Assembly: GCA_034401795.1 (NCBI GenBank)
Contig: CM067367.1
Location: 36,548,668-36,612,667 of the forward strand
Origin: Chaetoderma sp. LZ-2023a
Taxonomy: Eukaryota; Mollusca; Caudofoveata; Chaetodermatida; Chaetodermatidae
Direction of reading: 5' to 3'
DNA length: 64,000 bases
The position numbers were made by a program, and so were the translations under genes. Shown piece by piece: positions 35,561 through 47,541 of this stretch (position 1 is the first letter of the stretch; every line of letters starts with the position of its first letter). Below the pieces are notes generated by a model that did not search any database, had not been told where the DNA came from, and was given only the letters and a program-made list of their open reading frames with translations.

Positions 35561-37400
35561 AAAATCGACACAAATAAAGGATTAGTATACTATAGATCTA
35601 TAGTTTAGATTACTACATATAGCAAAATAGGGTCCGCAATGGGGAAACTGCATGTAGACGATAACCTAGCGGCTCCGCAATGTTGTTATAGTCATAAATA
35701 CGAAGCCAAATTATAATTAGCAATAAAAAATTACAAATTGGATATTTGACCTGTAAAATGATACTTGGGATGCATTCTGTGGAACTAATACCTACAGCCA
35801 TTGAGAAAAAGTGTAGCCTCTACATAGCTACCCGTATACGCTTTATACCGTCCTGCCAGCTACAACCCTTTGTTTATCGCGATGCGATCCCATAATTCTT
35901 TGCGTGCGCGCGATTCCGATCTGGCTTATTGGAAAAGCCCATTTCTGACAAGGGGAATCCAAACATGAAAGATTTAAAGATGGGTAGACCCGATAGATAA
36001 CAAGGGTTTAAGGGTTTTTTTTATCTATTACGTACAGTACCATAATCTAACCAATATCAACGGTGGACCAATTTAAATAAAATTATGTCCACAGTACATC
36101 TTTAAGTGTTCATATGTACTATAATTTTAAGCCATGTATGGTTACGCATAGCTATCGAAGTGACAAACTTCTAAGTACATTTTACTATGGGCGATAAATC
36201 TCAAGTGCGGTCAGCTTTTAGTAAATCCAAACATGATCTCGATAGACCAAACTTAGGCAAAAATGTAAATCCTTATTCTGAGATCATGTAACAATGCGTT
36301 TTAAGAAATAAAAGCAGAATGATTGACAGATGGACGGACGGAGGAAACTAAATGGCCAGAAGTTGAAACATATGGATCAGTTTTGAAATTACTGAATGGC
36401 AATCATGCCAGTGTCATAGTTATTTTAACAGTTCAACAGAAGAAACAAAATGCCCTTAAAAGATGCCATTAGTTAGCAACATCAGATCTTCATGTCGAGA
36501 CTCTTGTTTTTGATATTCCTTTAAGCTTTTCCTCGCACGCAACATCATGGACATCACACGCTATGGCAATACAATTGCATCCCACCAGGTCTCGGAATCC
36601 ACGGGTTAGGATCAAGACGTGTATTCGGCCTTTGGCCTCGAACGGCCAAATCAGGCGGTCGAATTGTTTCCCATAAGGAGTAATTGGATGAAAAATAATT
36701 CCATAATGCCTTGTTGAGAAAGTATCAATATCGCCTTAAAGCAGCGATTATCCAAATAATTCTCTATCCATCATTGATTTTGAAATAAACGTGAATGTTA
36801 TATTTTCTCTTTCACCACGGTTTACTGATGAAGAGCCATCACGCGATGATGTTGATGTGTGGCCCCAGGAAGGTAAACTCACACATGCGTGTAATGGCTT
36901 TGCTTAAAGGTTAGGTCGTTGTTGAAGACAACAACATACATCATTAATGCCATACTAAACACATACACCAGTTTTCACAGTTCCTGAATTGATCTGAGTA
37001 ATTTCAATGGACCACAAATCACTACCTCCTCCACTTCCCTCTTTTTAACGACCAAAGAGTCTCTCTCAAAAATCAGTTCGTCCTAAACAACATCTCTCTT
37101 GCCATATTGACAGCTAATCAACTTCTATACGGCATTAACAATGGCGACGTGGAAAAGAATATTATACAATATATAACGCCGTATGTCAACATATAGTCAA
37201 TACCAACCGCTTTAAGTAACTTCCTATTTGCTAAATTCGCAACCATAAGTAGTAAATGCAAACAGCCCAACATGTACAAGCATGGTGAACGCAGCATTAA
37301 GAGTACTCACCACCTTACCTTTCTCACTCTTGTCAGATTCTTAGTTTATACCCTGTTTCTCATATTCCCCACTCCTCTCTTTTGTCTCTCCTTCCCTAAC
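35561..37400. other. Intergenic, no supported gene
   Basis: 1.8 kb with no frame longer than about 62 codons, no microsatellite and no family member recognised. A tiny inverted repeat (gttgttgaagacaacaac) lies near 36918. Confidence 0.45.
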
Positions 37401-37407
37401 TCTTACC

Positions 37408-37580
37408 ACACACACACACACCCCCCACACCCCACCCCCACACACACCCACACGCATGCACGCACGCACGCACACACGCACACACGCACGCAGGCACGCA
37501 CGCACGCACGCTCTCTCTCTCTCTCGCATCATGCACAGACGCACGCCAATACGTACGCACGCACGCACATATTCACGTAC
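37408..37580 (+). repeat. (AC)n/(ACGC)n simple repeat
   Basis: An alternating purine-pyrimidine tract with an internal (CT)n run, potentially Z-DNA forming. Confidence 0.92.
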
Positions 37581-37799
37581 ACATACGCAAGCGTGTGAAC
37601 TACCTGGAAAAAGTGTAATCAGTGGTTGATATAGATTATCAATTAACTAGTTATACATACGTTACTATTTAATTATGTTTTATTATACCCCATCTTGATG
37701 TATTTATTAATGTATTGTATTTGTATGTATGGGAGACACGGTTATAAGACATGGCTTACTGTGCTCCCATTGAATAAAACAAATTCTGTTTAAAACAAT

Positions 37800-38139
37800 G
37801 GCCCTTTCCAGTTTTAGCTATGCCCCGCCCATCTCTATCTAAGTTTCAGCCACGCCCCACTCGTGTTGGGATCGATCTCTAGTTTTCTGGAGATTGATAG
37901 TCAGGAAGTTCATACAGGTAAGCTGTTGAATATTTTGAAACTAATTTGACTGCCCAGTCAAATTAGTTTCAAATTATTCAACAGCATGTTTTTAAATAGC
38001 AAAAACATACAATTCGTACAACGAGTCGGATTATAAACCGTTAAAGACGGGCTTAATCGAATCATTCATGACGTCATGCTTATGACGTCAGTATACACGT
38101 GGCGTAGTTGATTATGACGTCATGTGATTGAGTGAGGCC
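37800..38139 (+). mobile_element. MITE family A, copy A16
   Basis: AT-GGCCCTTTCCAGTTTTAGC, GC arm, a local inversion ('tagttttctggagattgata' in opposite sense), then a minimal core hairpin in which the apex is deleted (ttgactgcccagtcaaatta), spacer and CRE arm ending GAGGCC-AT. Confidence 0.85.
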
Positions 38140-38312
38140 ATGGATTCATGAATTGTCATTAAGTGTAGAAATGGTGTTTATTCTGGCTAATCAAAAATTC
38201 TCTAAATGAATATGAATTTCCCGTAATGCGCCCACGCTTTCCATACTAACGGCACATTCAGGTCTCAACTGCGTGGCGCGTGCGACAAGACAAAGTAAAT
38301 TACAACATATTA

Positions 38313-38410
38313 GATTTGATTCGATTTAACCATAATTTATTGCACGAAAATATACAATGGGACCGGGTACAAGTTCTTCCAACTTAGATAAACCCTTTCC
38401 TACCAGGCGG
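38313..38410 (-). mobile_element. Retroposon 3' end fragment
   Basis: Second copy of the sequence at 14581-14655: 'gatttgattcgatttaacca', 'tttattgcacgaaaatatac', 'aatgggaccgggtacaagtt'. On the minus strand it ends GTGCAATAAA followed by a (GAATC)-like tail. Confidence 0.6.
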
Positions 38411-38436
38411 CATATATAAATAAGTGATATAAGAAT

Positions 38437-38803
38437 TCACCTTTCGAGGTATTCATCTATCAATCTGACGTCACATGACGTCATAATCAGCTAAGAGGCA
38501 TGTAGGATGACGTCATAATCATTACGTCATAAATGATTACATATGGTAAACTCTTTAACTCTTAATAGTTTGAAAGTTGTAGGAATTGTATGACTCTACT
38601 ATTTAATAAACATGCTGTTTAATAATTTGAAACTAATTTGACCGGACGCTGTTGCTGCCATAGGCAGCAACAGCGGCCGGTCAAATTAGTTCCAAAATAC
38701 TCAATAGCCTACCTGTAGAGTTTTCTGGAAATTGATAGTCAGGGAATTCAGCGATCGATCGATCCCAACACGAGCGAGGTGTGGGTGGAGGTTAGCTCGA
38801 GAT
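38437..38803 (-). mobile_element. MITE family A, copy A17
   Basis: AT-TCACCTTTCG, CRE arm with three TGACGTCA sites, core hairpin about 38612-38707 with near-perfect apex (gctgttgctgccataggcag), and the GC arm cut after 'ggaggttagctcgagatg'. Confidence 0.88.
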
Positions 38804-39576
38804 GAAAGGAGACACATATATGAAGTAGAAGCATATAAGATAATAAAAGCACTAAGTAGAACGTGTTATGTGGTTCCTAGATGATCACGCTTGACAGAAG
38901 CAAGCAATGCATGGTTTTTGCAAAGTTTGTAAAAAAAATTACAATTTCTATTCAGCGGTGTTATGCGTGCGTGCGAGCGTACGTGCTTGCGTGTGTGTTA
39001 CGCGTGCGTGTGAGCATACGTGCGTGCGTGTGTGTGTGTTTTATTATATTTTATAGCATTTTATTCGGGTAGAAGTGAACTAGTCGAACAGCAATATAAA
39101 GACTTAACTCATATCAACATGTTAACACCCTTATTAGGACACTTTACTGTAGGAGCTCAGAAAAATTCAATCAGTTTTTTTTAGAATACGCGTCTCGGCT
39201 ACCACCACCACAGCCCAACCCACAACCACACCAACCGCGTGCCACCCACCCCACACGTGCACGCGCGCACTAACAAAGAGTTGGTTGTCATTTATTGATG
39301 TTGTCACAATTATACTGTTTATCAGAGCTATAGATATCCCAAGACACTCTGATGTGACCAACCAACTGTCTGGTGAGTGGTGCACGAAACCCCTTTTCTA
39401 GGTGTTTCTTTTATCTTATGAAAATTGGCTTCCAGACTATCTCCTAGACTGACCAATAACCAAAACCCTGTCTACTAACTATACCCTTTTATGTTTCGAA
39501 TTTAGCATGCACGCCCGCTTCGATGGTTTTGAACTTTGACCCCAAAATCTATATGCTTTAAGAGCACGTGACTAAT
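38804..39576. other. Spacer with GT-rich tract
   Basis: 38963-39040 is GCGTGTGTG-like alternating sequence. No gene recognised. Confidence 0.4.
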
Positions 39577-40068
39577 GGAGGGCTCCAGTTTATTCACCAA
39601 TCATATGACGTCATAATCATCTACGTGCCGTGTAGGCTGACATCATAAGCAATTGCGTCCTCAAAGACGTAGCTAAGTTCATCACAAACGCTTAATTGAT
39701 GACAGGCTAAGCGTTGGCGTACGAATTGTATGCCTTTACTATTTAATAAACATGCAGTTGAATAATTTGAAAGTAATTTGACTTAAACGCTTAATAGATC
39801 GTCAGGTTGTACGAATCTTATGTCTTTAGTATTTAATAAACATTCTGTTGAATATTTTGAAAGTAATTTGATTGGGCGCTGTTGCTGCCATTATCAGGCA
39901 TCAACATCACCCAGTCAAATTACTTTCAAAATATCCAACAGCTTACCTGTTTAGTTTTCTGGAAATTGAGATTCAGAAAGTAAATGGATTGATCGATCCC
40001 AACACTGGCAACGCGTGGGTGGATCTTAGCGTGAGATGGGCGGAGCATAGCCAAAACTGAATTCCGCC
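39577..40068 (-). mobile_element. MITE family A, copy A18 (internally duplicated)
   Basis: AT-GGAGGGCTCCAGTTTATTC, CRE arm, then 'tttaataaacatgcagttga' and the start of the hairpin. The sequence then jumps back to 'ttaaacgcttaatag' and repeats 'tttaataaacattctgttga' before a full core hairpin and GC arm ending TTCCGCC-AT. The proximal hairpin arm is therefore present twice, which explains the 492-bp length. Confidence 0.82.
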
Positions 40069-40695
40069 ATTTCAGAGTGAAGTCTGTTGAATATTCCTCT
40101 AGTAGAACCTAAGTTATGATTCCGGACACACATACACACACACGTGCCTACACGCGCACACGCGACCACAAACCCACACATACTCAACGAGATTTAACTA
40201 GTTTCCCTACACTTCGCGGATAGACTTATTTTTTAGAATATCTGCAAAATCAATTAGCGACCATCTTGGATAAATCTCCGAGGAGATGCCAATCAAAGCT
40301 ATGTGCCACGATGATTGCGTAGATAATTGCTAGGTAATCGTTATTGTAATACAGCAGCTGATGTCAATAACACACCGTTTCCAGGCTACCGGACGTGGCA
40401 ATCGACGTATGACGATTTTACAGTACGTGTGTGTTGTATTGTGCATAGACGGTACGGTACGTTCTCTAATTGTTCCTGCCACCATAAAAACATGGCATTG
40501 ATTTTCTTTATAGCCATAGCTTTGCATTATAAAGACTTCCATAGATAAAAGCGACTTAGATTGTGCACCATATTTTGTATAAGCAATAGTGTGTTGTTTA
40601 AAATAGGAAGCTGTTTGTTTCATATGTGTCACATTGTGACGTGATCGCCCTCACTCACCTGTTGACGTTCTGCCAAAGAAAATCTTCGTTACAAT
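40069..40695. other. Intergenic, nothing recognised
   Basis: A CA-rich stretch occurs at 40128-40180. A 73-codon frame on plus and a 100-codon frame on minus (40330-40632) overlap each other and lack motifs. Confidence 0.4.
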
Positions 40696-41088
40696 GGAGA
40701 AAACCAGTTTCAGCGATGCCCCGCCCACCTCTAGCCAAGCTCCACCCACATTTTCCCCGTGTTGGGATCGATTAATCCCTGAACTCCATGTCTATCGATT
40801 CCCCGAAAGATGTGTGGGTAAACTGTTGAATATTTTGAAACTAATTTAAAAGCGCCCAGTCAAATTAGATTACAACAGCACCCAGCCAAATTAGATGCGA
40901 AATTTTGAACAGAATGTTTATTAAATGGTATGGACATACAATTCGTACACCAACGCTTAGTCCGTCATCAATTAAGCGTTCGTGAGGGCCTTATCTACGT
41001 CATTCATCGCGTAATTGATTAGGATGGCATCCTATACGTTATGTAGTAACTTGTTTATGCCGTAATATGATTAACAGATAAACATGGC
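40696..41088 (+). mobile_element. MITE family A, copy A19 (rearranged core)
   Basis: AT-GGAGAAAACCAGTTTCAGC and GC arm. In the core the proximal hairpin arm is followed by the distal arm twice ('gcgcccagtcaaattagatt' and 'gcacccagccaaattagatg') with no apex. A worn CRE arm ends CATGGC-AT. Confidence 0.8.
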
Positions 41089-41570
41089 ATGATTATTTAC
41101 GGTCTGTTTATGGCCGTATGATTCAGTAGACGGAGGATAGTATAAAATATAGTTTCAAAATTTGTATTTGAGGTGCACGTCACACATAACTGTAAAGCGT
41201 TACTGGTTTAAAATAGTATCCTTCTGGATACTAATGAAATATTAAAATATTAAAATAAAAATACAACAATCAAAGAGTTAATATCACCGGTGGGCGGATT
41301 AAATATAGTTAGATAATTATTCTGGTCCCGACACCGACCAAGAAGTAAAGTGATTCCTGAACTGGAGGACCGGATTTGGCAAGACAAATTCATGCACCAG
41401 CACATTGGCTCTAGCATGCAAGGTGTACAGCAAAGACCAGATTTATCATGTTTATTCCGGTCTAGACCGAGTCTGCTCTGACTCTCAACCGGTCCTATGA
41501 CAAATATTTGAACAGACGGTCTGCGCGAATAGTCGTCTTTTCATGCGCCGTTCCCCTGTCATTTCTTTAA

Positions 41571-42157
41571 AGGATAACTAACCTCATCTCTCGATAGCTA
41601 TTCAGGTGAGCTAATATGTCACTTATAAACTATGCAGGTGATTTTAAGCTTTTTATCACGCGGCCAAAGAAAAATATTCAGGTTTTAGTAGCTAAATGTT
41701 GGTACATTTCTACAGCCTATGATGGCTGTCATGAATTACCTTTCAACCAATCAGAAAAAACCTAGCGTGCCCGCCTAGGTATGCGCGCTCGGTCGTAGAG
41801 GTACCAGCTACAGTTTGGCAATTTCGTACAAAAGCAATCACACAGGCTAAGCTGTTGAATATTTTGAAACTAATTTGACCTCCTCAAGCGATAGTGTGTG
41901 AAGTCAAATTAGTTTCAAAATAATAAACGAGATACGTATTAGATAATAAAGACTGTAATGCATTGACACTTGCATGACAGCCCACAATATCGCTTGAGGA
42001 GACAAAATGGATGCGATCACTGTTCAACGTTTACGCGGTATTACAAAGCAGTTTTTGTGATACAGATACGGGATTGTGACAGGATATCAATGATATGGCA
42101 TCTATACATCATAATCTATCGGTACAATACAAGATCTAGGATGAGATTAGCATCCCT
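41571..42157 (+). mobile_element. MITE family B, copy 2 (TTAA-flanked)
   Basis: 587 bp between TTAA at 41567-41570 and 42158-42161. Ends AGGATAACTAACCTCATC and GATGAGATTAGCATCCCT. The core hairpin lacks the usual apex ('ttgacctcctcaagcgatag' and 'tgtgtgaagtcaaattag'). Outer arms match copy 1 closely. Confidence 0.9.
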
Positions 42158-42247
42158 TTAATTAATGCAGAAGTTTGAACAAACCCGTAATAAAGTAACA
42201 TATTGATTAATTGGTTGCCGAATTCACGGCTGCGATTCTGCTCTAAT

Positions 42248-42615
42248 AGACTTTTCCACTCCATCCATTCATCATATGACGTCAGAATTAACCAGGTGGC
42301 GTGTATAATGACATCATAATCAATGACGCCATGAACGACGTAGATAAAGTCCCTCACGAACGCATATTTGACTGACGGACTATGCTTTGGTGTACGAATT
42401 ATATGTCTTTACTATTTAATAAAAACTATGTTGAATATTTTGAAACTAATTTGGCTGGGTGCTGTTGCTACCATAGCACCCTGTCAAATGATTTTCAAAA
42501 TATTTAACAGCTTCGATATTCATGGCGTTCGGGGATCGATCGATCCCAACACGAGCGAGGTGTGGGTGGAGCTTAGCTAGAGATGGGCGGAGCATAGCTA
42601 AAACTAGAAAGGTCC
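42248..42615 (-). mobile_element. MITE family A, copy A20
   Basis: AT-AGACTTTTCCACTCCATCC, CRE arm, spacer, core with shortened apex (ctgttgctaccatagcaccc), GC arm with 'gagatgggcggagcatagct' and AGAAAGGTCC-AT. Confidence 0.88.
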
Positions 42616-42929
42616 ATTGTATAGAAACAACCTATTGATACTGTCCACCATCCAATGTTACCTACAATGAACTATGGCAGAGAGATAAACACGTAACAGT
42701 TGAACATGAGGCGAATGATCCAAGGGGAACAAGCCGAAATCTATACATTCTTGCGACATTGAGTGATAAGTAGCACTATAGTATGATCCTAGTATGTACA
42801 TAATGTACGAAACAAACTACCTTATAATTTACACTTAAATTGTTTGTAGGGGATGATTGTGGCATTATATCATTCTCTAATCATTAGAACAAAACGCGCA
42901 CCCCACAACCATGCTATCACTACCATCAT

Positions 42930-42944
42930 CAGAACAACAACAGC

Positions 42945-42981
<37 letters not shown>

Positions 42982-43005
42982 GCAGCAGCAGCAGCAGCAG
43001 CAGCA
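42930..43005 (+). repeat. (CAA)n/(CAG)n microsatellite
   Basis: CAA then CAG trinucleotides. Confidence 0.95.
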
Positions 43006-43149
43006 TCAACGATTACGTTAATTGAAAGCGAAGATGTTGTAGATTAGAATAACACGTCCTTTATATGATAGGCATGTTTACACTGTGTTAAATTTGAGGG
43101 AAATCCTTTTCGATAAAATAGTAGCTCCCTAATTTGACCCAGATACGGA

Positions 43150-43390
43150 TCCCCCCCCCCTCCCCAACCCGGTCGATTTACCATAACCCGTGCTCATGGA
43201 AACTAGGTTTTTCCATTATTGATATTGAGCCGAATACATTATTAATATAGCGACGGAAACGCCGACGAATTGCAGCCCACACCCACCCCACCACACCAAA
43301 CCCCAACAACAACACATCACCTCCAACTCCCCCCCCACCCACCCCCACCCCCAACCCCCACCCCGCCCGCCCACCTCCAGCTCCTCCACC
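43150..43390 (+). repeat. C-rich low-complexity tract
   Basis: Runs of C and CCCA/CCA-type repeats at 43150-43170 and 43272-43390; no gene. Confidence 0.8.
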
Positions 43391-43507
43391 AGATCAGATG
43401 GATAACGGTTAAAAACGTGACAAAGACAGAAATATGTCAAAAAGGTAACAAAAGCAGCTGCAACAATAGCAGCAAGAGTATACCCGCATAAATCGCAGCA
43501 GTAACAT

Positions 43508-43855
<348 letters not shown>

Positions 43856-44880
43856 CGTTTATATAAATAAAGATTAAACTTACCTAATAATCAAATATCT
43901 TGAACAAATCGGTAATCTTTCGATGGTGCGAGCCAAGTTTATCGTCAACTCTCGTGGGTTATTGTAAGGAATAATTCTCCGCTTTAGATCCTGTCACCCC
44001 GGCGAGTATTGATATTTGTTGATCGAGTCCGGCAGCGATGGTCGTCTCGCTTTGGAAAACACCTCATAGTTTCCAGTCTGTTGCTCACCAAGAATCGATG
44101 TCTCCTCGGTGGCGCCAGAACATTGGTTTTCTGAATTGTGACAATGCTGGCGACTGCCTTCTACCTTTAGCATTGCAGTCAATTCTGGGAATTCTAATGA
44201 TTCTCGTGTATAAACTATTTAACAAAGTCAGCTGTGTGTGACTGCAATAGACGCTATTGAGCGAGAACAGCATAGTTCAAATTATGCCACCATTGCTGAT
44301 ACAGTTGACTCGCGTTATTAAGTGTCCTGTTTACCGTTTATTTATTATCTTTCCCAGGCAATACAATGACTTATGGGATAGGTTTTTATACAGCATAAAT
44401 GATCATGACTATATTACACCATCATATATACATCATCATTTGCAATATATAGTTATTATAGGCCTATATATCCATATATTATGAATTAGATCCTAATTTT
44501 GTCATCGTCAATATATTTGCATGATATTATTTATTTCATTTTGTCATCATCGTAATACCATTATCATATTCTCATCACTAACATCATTGCATCATTATAT
44601 TGTTTCATTTTACATCGGTATGTTAGTTGTATCATATCCGTATGTTGTCATTATCAATTTTTGCAACATTGTATCCGTCCTAATACTATGTAATTTGATC
44701 AGCTTCAGTAGCGTCAGCGTTGTATCTGTGTCCCATTTACTTATCATAATGGTATCGTCATAGCATCACATCATCAAATCTTTTCATTTTCACATAATTT
44801 TGTTATTTGTACATTAACGTTTTATATCATCATCATCATTAATCATCATAAAAGTCATCAGTGTTGTCTCACACTGTCAT
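43856..44880. other. Intergenic, no supported gene
   Basis: Short overlapping frames near 44000-44270 have no recognisable motif. 44400-44880 is AT-rich with CATCAT triplets. Confidence 0.4.
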
Positions 44881-44884
44881 TCAA

Positions 44885-45485
44885 TAAACTATAGTCGGTT
44901 TATCACTCCCTAGACATTGAGTTTCCCAGATGTAACCAAATCCTGTTGTGTTTAGTAACGTTTCTATGCTTTTAATCCATGTATACATTACAGCTTCAAC
45001 CGTATATTTGGTGTATATATATTTATATAGTCTGTATGAACGTTTGCTCTATTCAGCTGTTACGAGTGATACCCGGAAGTTTCACATACGACAGAAAAAT
45101 TGTATTTGCATTGGGTATCTCCCCCAATTCCCCGTATACCATGAATGACGGTATGGTTGGTTTAACATTTAGTATATATATTTTAGAAAATCTAGCTGAA
45201 TAGCTTCTAATATATGTCATTGTTTGTGTACCCCCAGATTTCACTCCCGTATTCCGGTATTGGCGATATAGTTGAGTCAAACAGTCTCAGTTGACAGTCT
45301 ATCGGTAGATCAAGATTGGTAATGCGTTTTAGGAGAAATAACATTGCTTCACGAAAGTGGTCCCTTAAATGTTTAATGATGTCTGTAAATGTTCTGTTTC
45401 ATGAGATGAGAGCACCGTGTTGAAACAAAGTCGGCATTTATCGTCTATCAAAAAAACAAAATCAGCATGTTCTAAGATATATAGC
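44885..45485 (-). mobile_element. LINE fragment, reverse transcriptase C-terminal part
   Basis: On the minus strand, in changing frames: 'EAMLFLLKRITNLDLPIDCQ', 'RLFDSTISPIPEYGSEIWG', then 'FMVYGELGEIP', then 'TVEAVMYTWIKSIETLL'. It belongs to the same group as the fragments at 24790 and 51655, which share the YGSEIWG and MVYGELG blocks. It has several frameshifts, no catalytic core and no endonuclease. The 3' limit is uncertain. Confidence 0.8.
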
Positions 45486-45906
45486 AGTCGCTTTGTTCTA
45501 GTTTACATTTGAAAAAAGGCAAACTTATTCAAAATTATTTAATTATTTCCATCATATAATTTAATGAAGATATACACGGACACATATTTGATGTCAACCC
45601 GACGCTTATAGTATAAAATCTTAATTTTAATAATTTGACTTTATTTCATCATTAATATGAGTCCGTATGTAAACTGACAAATTGCTTTTACATTGTAAGG
45701 GCGATACCTATGATTAAATCGCTTCTTCGGACGGGTCACACGAGGTGTATTTATTTTTAATTGAAGATTAACAAACTAACGATTTGACACTGAGAACCTT
45801 GACGACCTGTATTTTCACAACAGTAACGTACTGCTGTGAACCTGTGCCGTATAAAATGCGCAAAAACATTATAAATTGTGCTAGAGAGATACAGTAACGC
45901 TCTTAA

Positions 45907-46107
45907 CCCTTAGAACTCTGATTTCAAAATTTTAAATTTTCAAATTAAATTAAAAGATGAACTGGTGTTCATTTTTAAACAGATTTGGTGGAAGATGGTG
46001 CTGTCGTAGACAGCAACATCGTCCACCAAAATTGTTTTAAAATGTACACCAGTTTCTTGGCTACTGGCACAATAAAAGATAGAATATTGACATCAGAGTG
46101 GTAAGGG
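45907..46107. mobile_element. MITE family D, copy 2 (TTAA-flanked)
   Basis: 201 bp between TTAA at 45903-45906 and 46108-46111. The right end GACATCAGAGTGGTAAGGG is the better preserved; the left reads CCCTTAGAACTCTGATTTC. The inner stem 'atttggtggaagatggtgct' is shared with copy 1. Confidence 0.87.
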
Positions 46108-46349
46108 TTAAATATGGTAACGTATTTCCAAAACAAAAACAGTCACATGTTAGTTAATACGAATTTTGATCACGATGTAGGAAATGTTGTGCTGAATACG
46201 CATCAATGTCTTCCAATCTAATTATCTTCAAAATATTCAAGTGCTTTTTATTTTGTTTTGCAAACGTTCTAAGTTATTTATTAACTGTACTGTATGTAGT
46301 CTGAATGATTAAATCACCAGTCTGTGTCTGTGGAAAGAGCCGGTCACAT

Positions 46350-46762
46350 GGACCTTTCCAGTTTATTCATCCATTGTATGACGTCATACTCAACTAGATG
46401 ACGCGTAGGGCGATGTCCTAATCAATGACGTGATGAGTGACGTAGATAGGTTCGTCACAAAGCATAATTGGTGACGGACTAAGGGTGGTTGTATGAAGTG
46501 TATGTCTTTACTATTTAATACACGTGCTGTTGCTTATTTTGAAACTGATTTGACTGGGCGTTGTTGCTGCCATAGGCAGCAACATCACCTAGTCAAATTA
46601 GTTTCAAAACAATCAACAGCTTACTCATATAGTTTTCTGGAAACTGATAGTCAGGGAGTTGAGGGATCGATCAATAGCAACTCATACGAGGTGTAGGTGG
46701 ATCTTAGCTATTGCTGGTTGGGTGGGTGAGAGGGGGTATGCAGGTTTAAAACTGAAAGGTCC
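46350..46762 (-). mobile_element. MITE family A, copy A21 (complete ends)
   Basis: AT-GGACCTTTCCAGTTTATTC at the left and TTTAAAACTGAAAGGTCC-AT at the right, the best pair of outer ends in the window. CRE arm first, core hairpin about 46525-46620, GC arm worn. Confidence 0.9.
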
Positions 46763-46823
46763 ATTCCTCCATCCACAAAAGGTGCATTATTTCAGCCACC
46801 TTGTGACAAAGTCTACTAACCAG

Positions 46824-46935
46824 GCCCCATGTCCCCGAAGCTATCGTTAGCAAAGCGATATTCTAACTCCAATAGCATAACATGAGTGTAACGATGTCGC
46901 TACCCTAAGGATAGCTTCGGAATCATGTGCCCAGC
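46824..46935. repeat. Small inverted repeat
   Basis: 'ccgaagctatcgttag' returns as 'ctaaggatagcttcgg' about 65 bp later, with weaker outer pairing (ccatg/catg). It may be a very short MITE; no copies were seen elsewhere. Confidence 0.45.
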
Positions 46936-47458
46936 CCCGTAAGAGCTACATGAGCAGATTGAGTTTCTGACGACAATATCTGAATGGTTACCGTTTCCAT
47001 TATACCAACAGTAATATATTCATAAGGCATATTATAACACGTTTAACTATGTACTCATCATCTAGTTAGATCTTTCTATAAGACCAGTAAGCCTTGTTCA
47101 TAGGAAAAGCTTATAGTATGAAAATACGTGAGTTATTGCCCTCAGACCCTTTTGTGAGTGTTGTACCATACTGAATATAGAAAGGTGGACTGAAGTGACG
47201 CATTTTCAGCAATTGATGTTTAATATGGAGGGGGTGGGATAAACACTTTGCATTGTATGCACAACAATTGTAATACATAGGTCGTGCGGTAAGCGTATCA
47301 GTACCGTCGCCGATCTTACCGACCCTGCTAAAAGGTGTGGTGACCGATCACAATTCCTAGTATAGTCCACGAGTCCACTGAATACAGATTCAGATTCAGA
47401 TTCCTTATTCACACTCAGGCCGTTTTCCAAGCATATGAGTAACATAAAATATACCATT

Positions 47459-47491
<33 letters not shown>

Positions 47492-47541
47492 TTCTATAGC
47501 GCCGATTCCGGACTAAACCGCTCAAAGGCGCTTTACACAAT

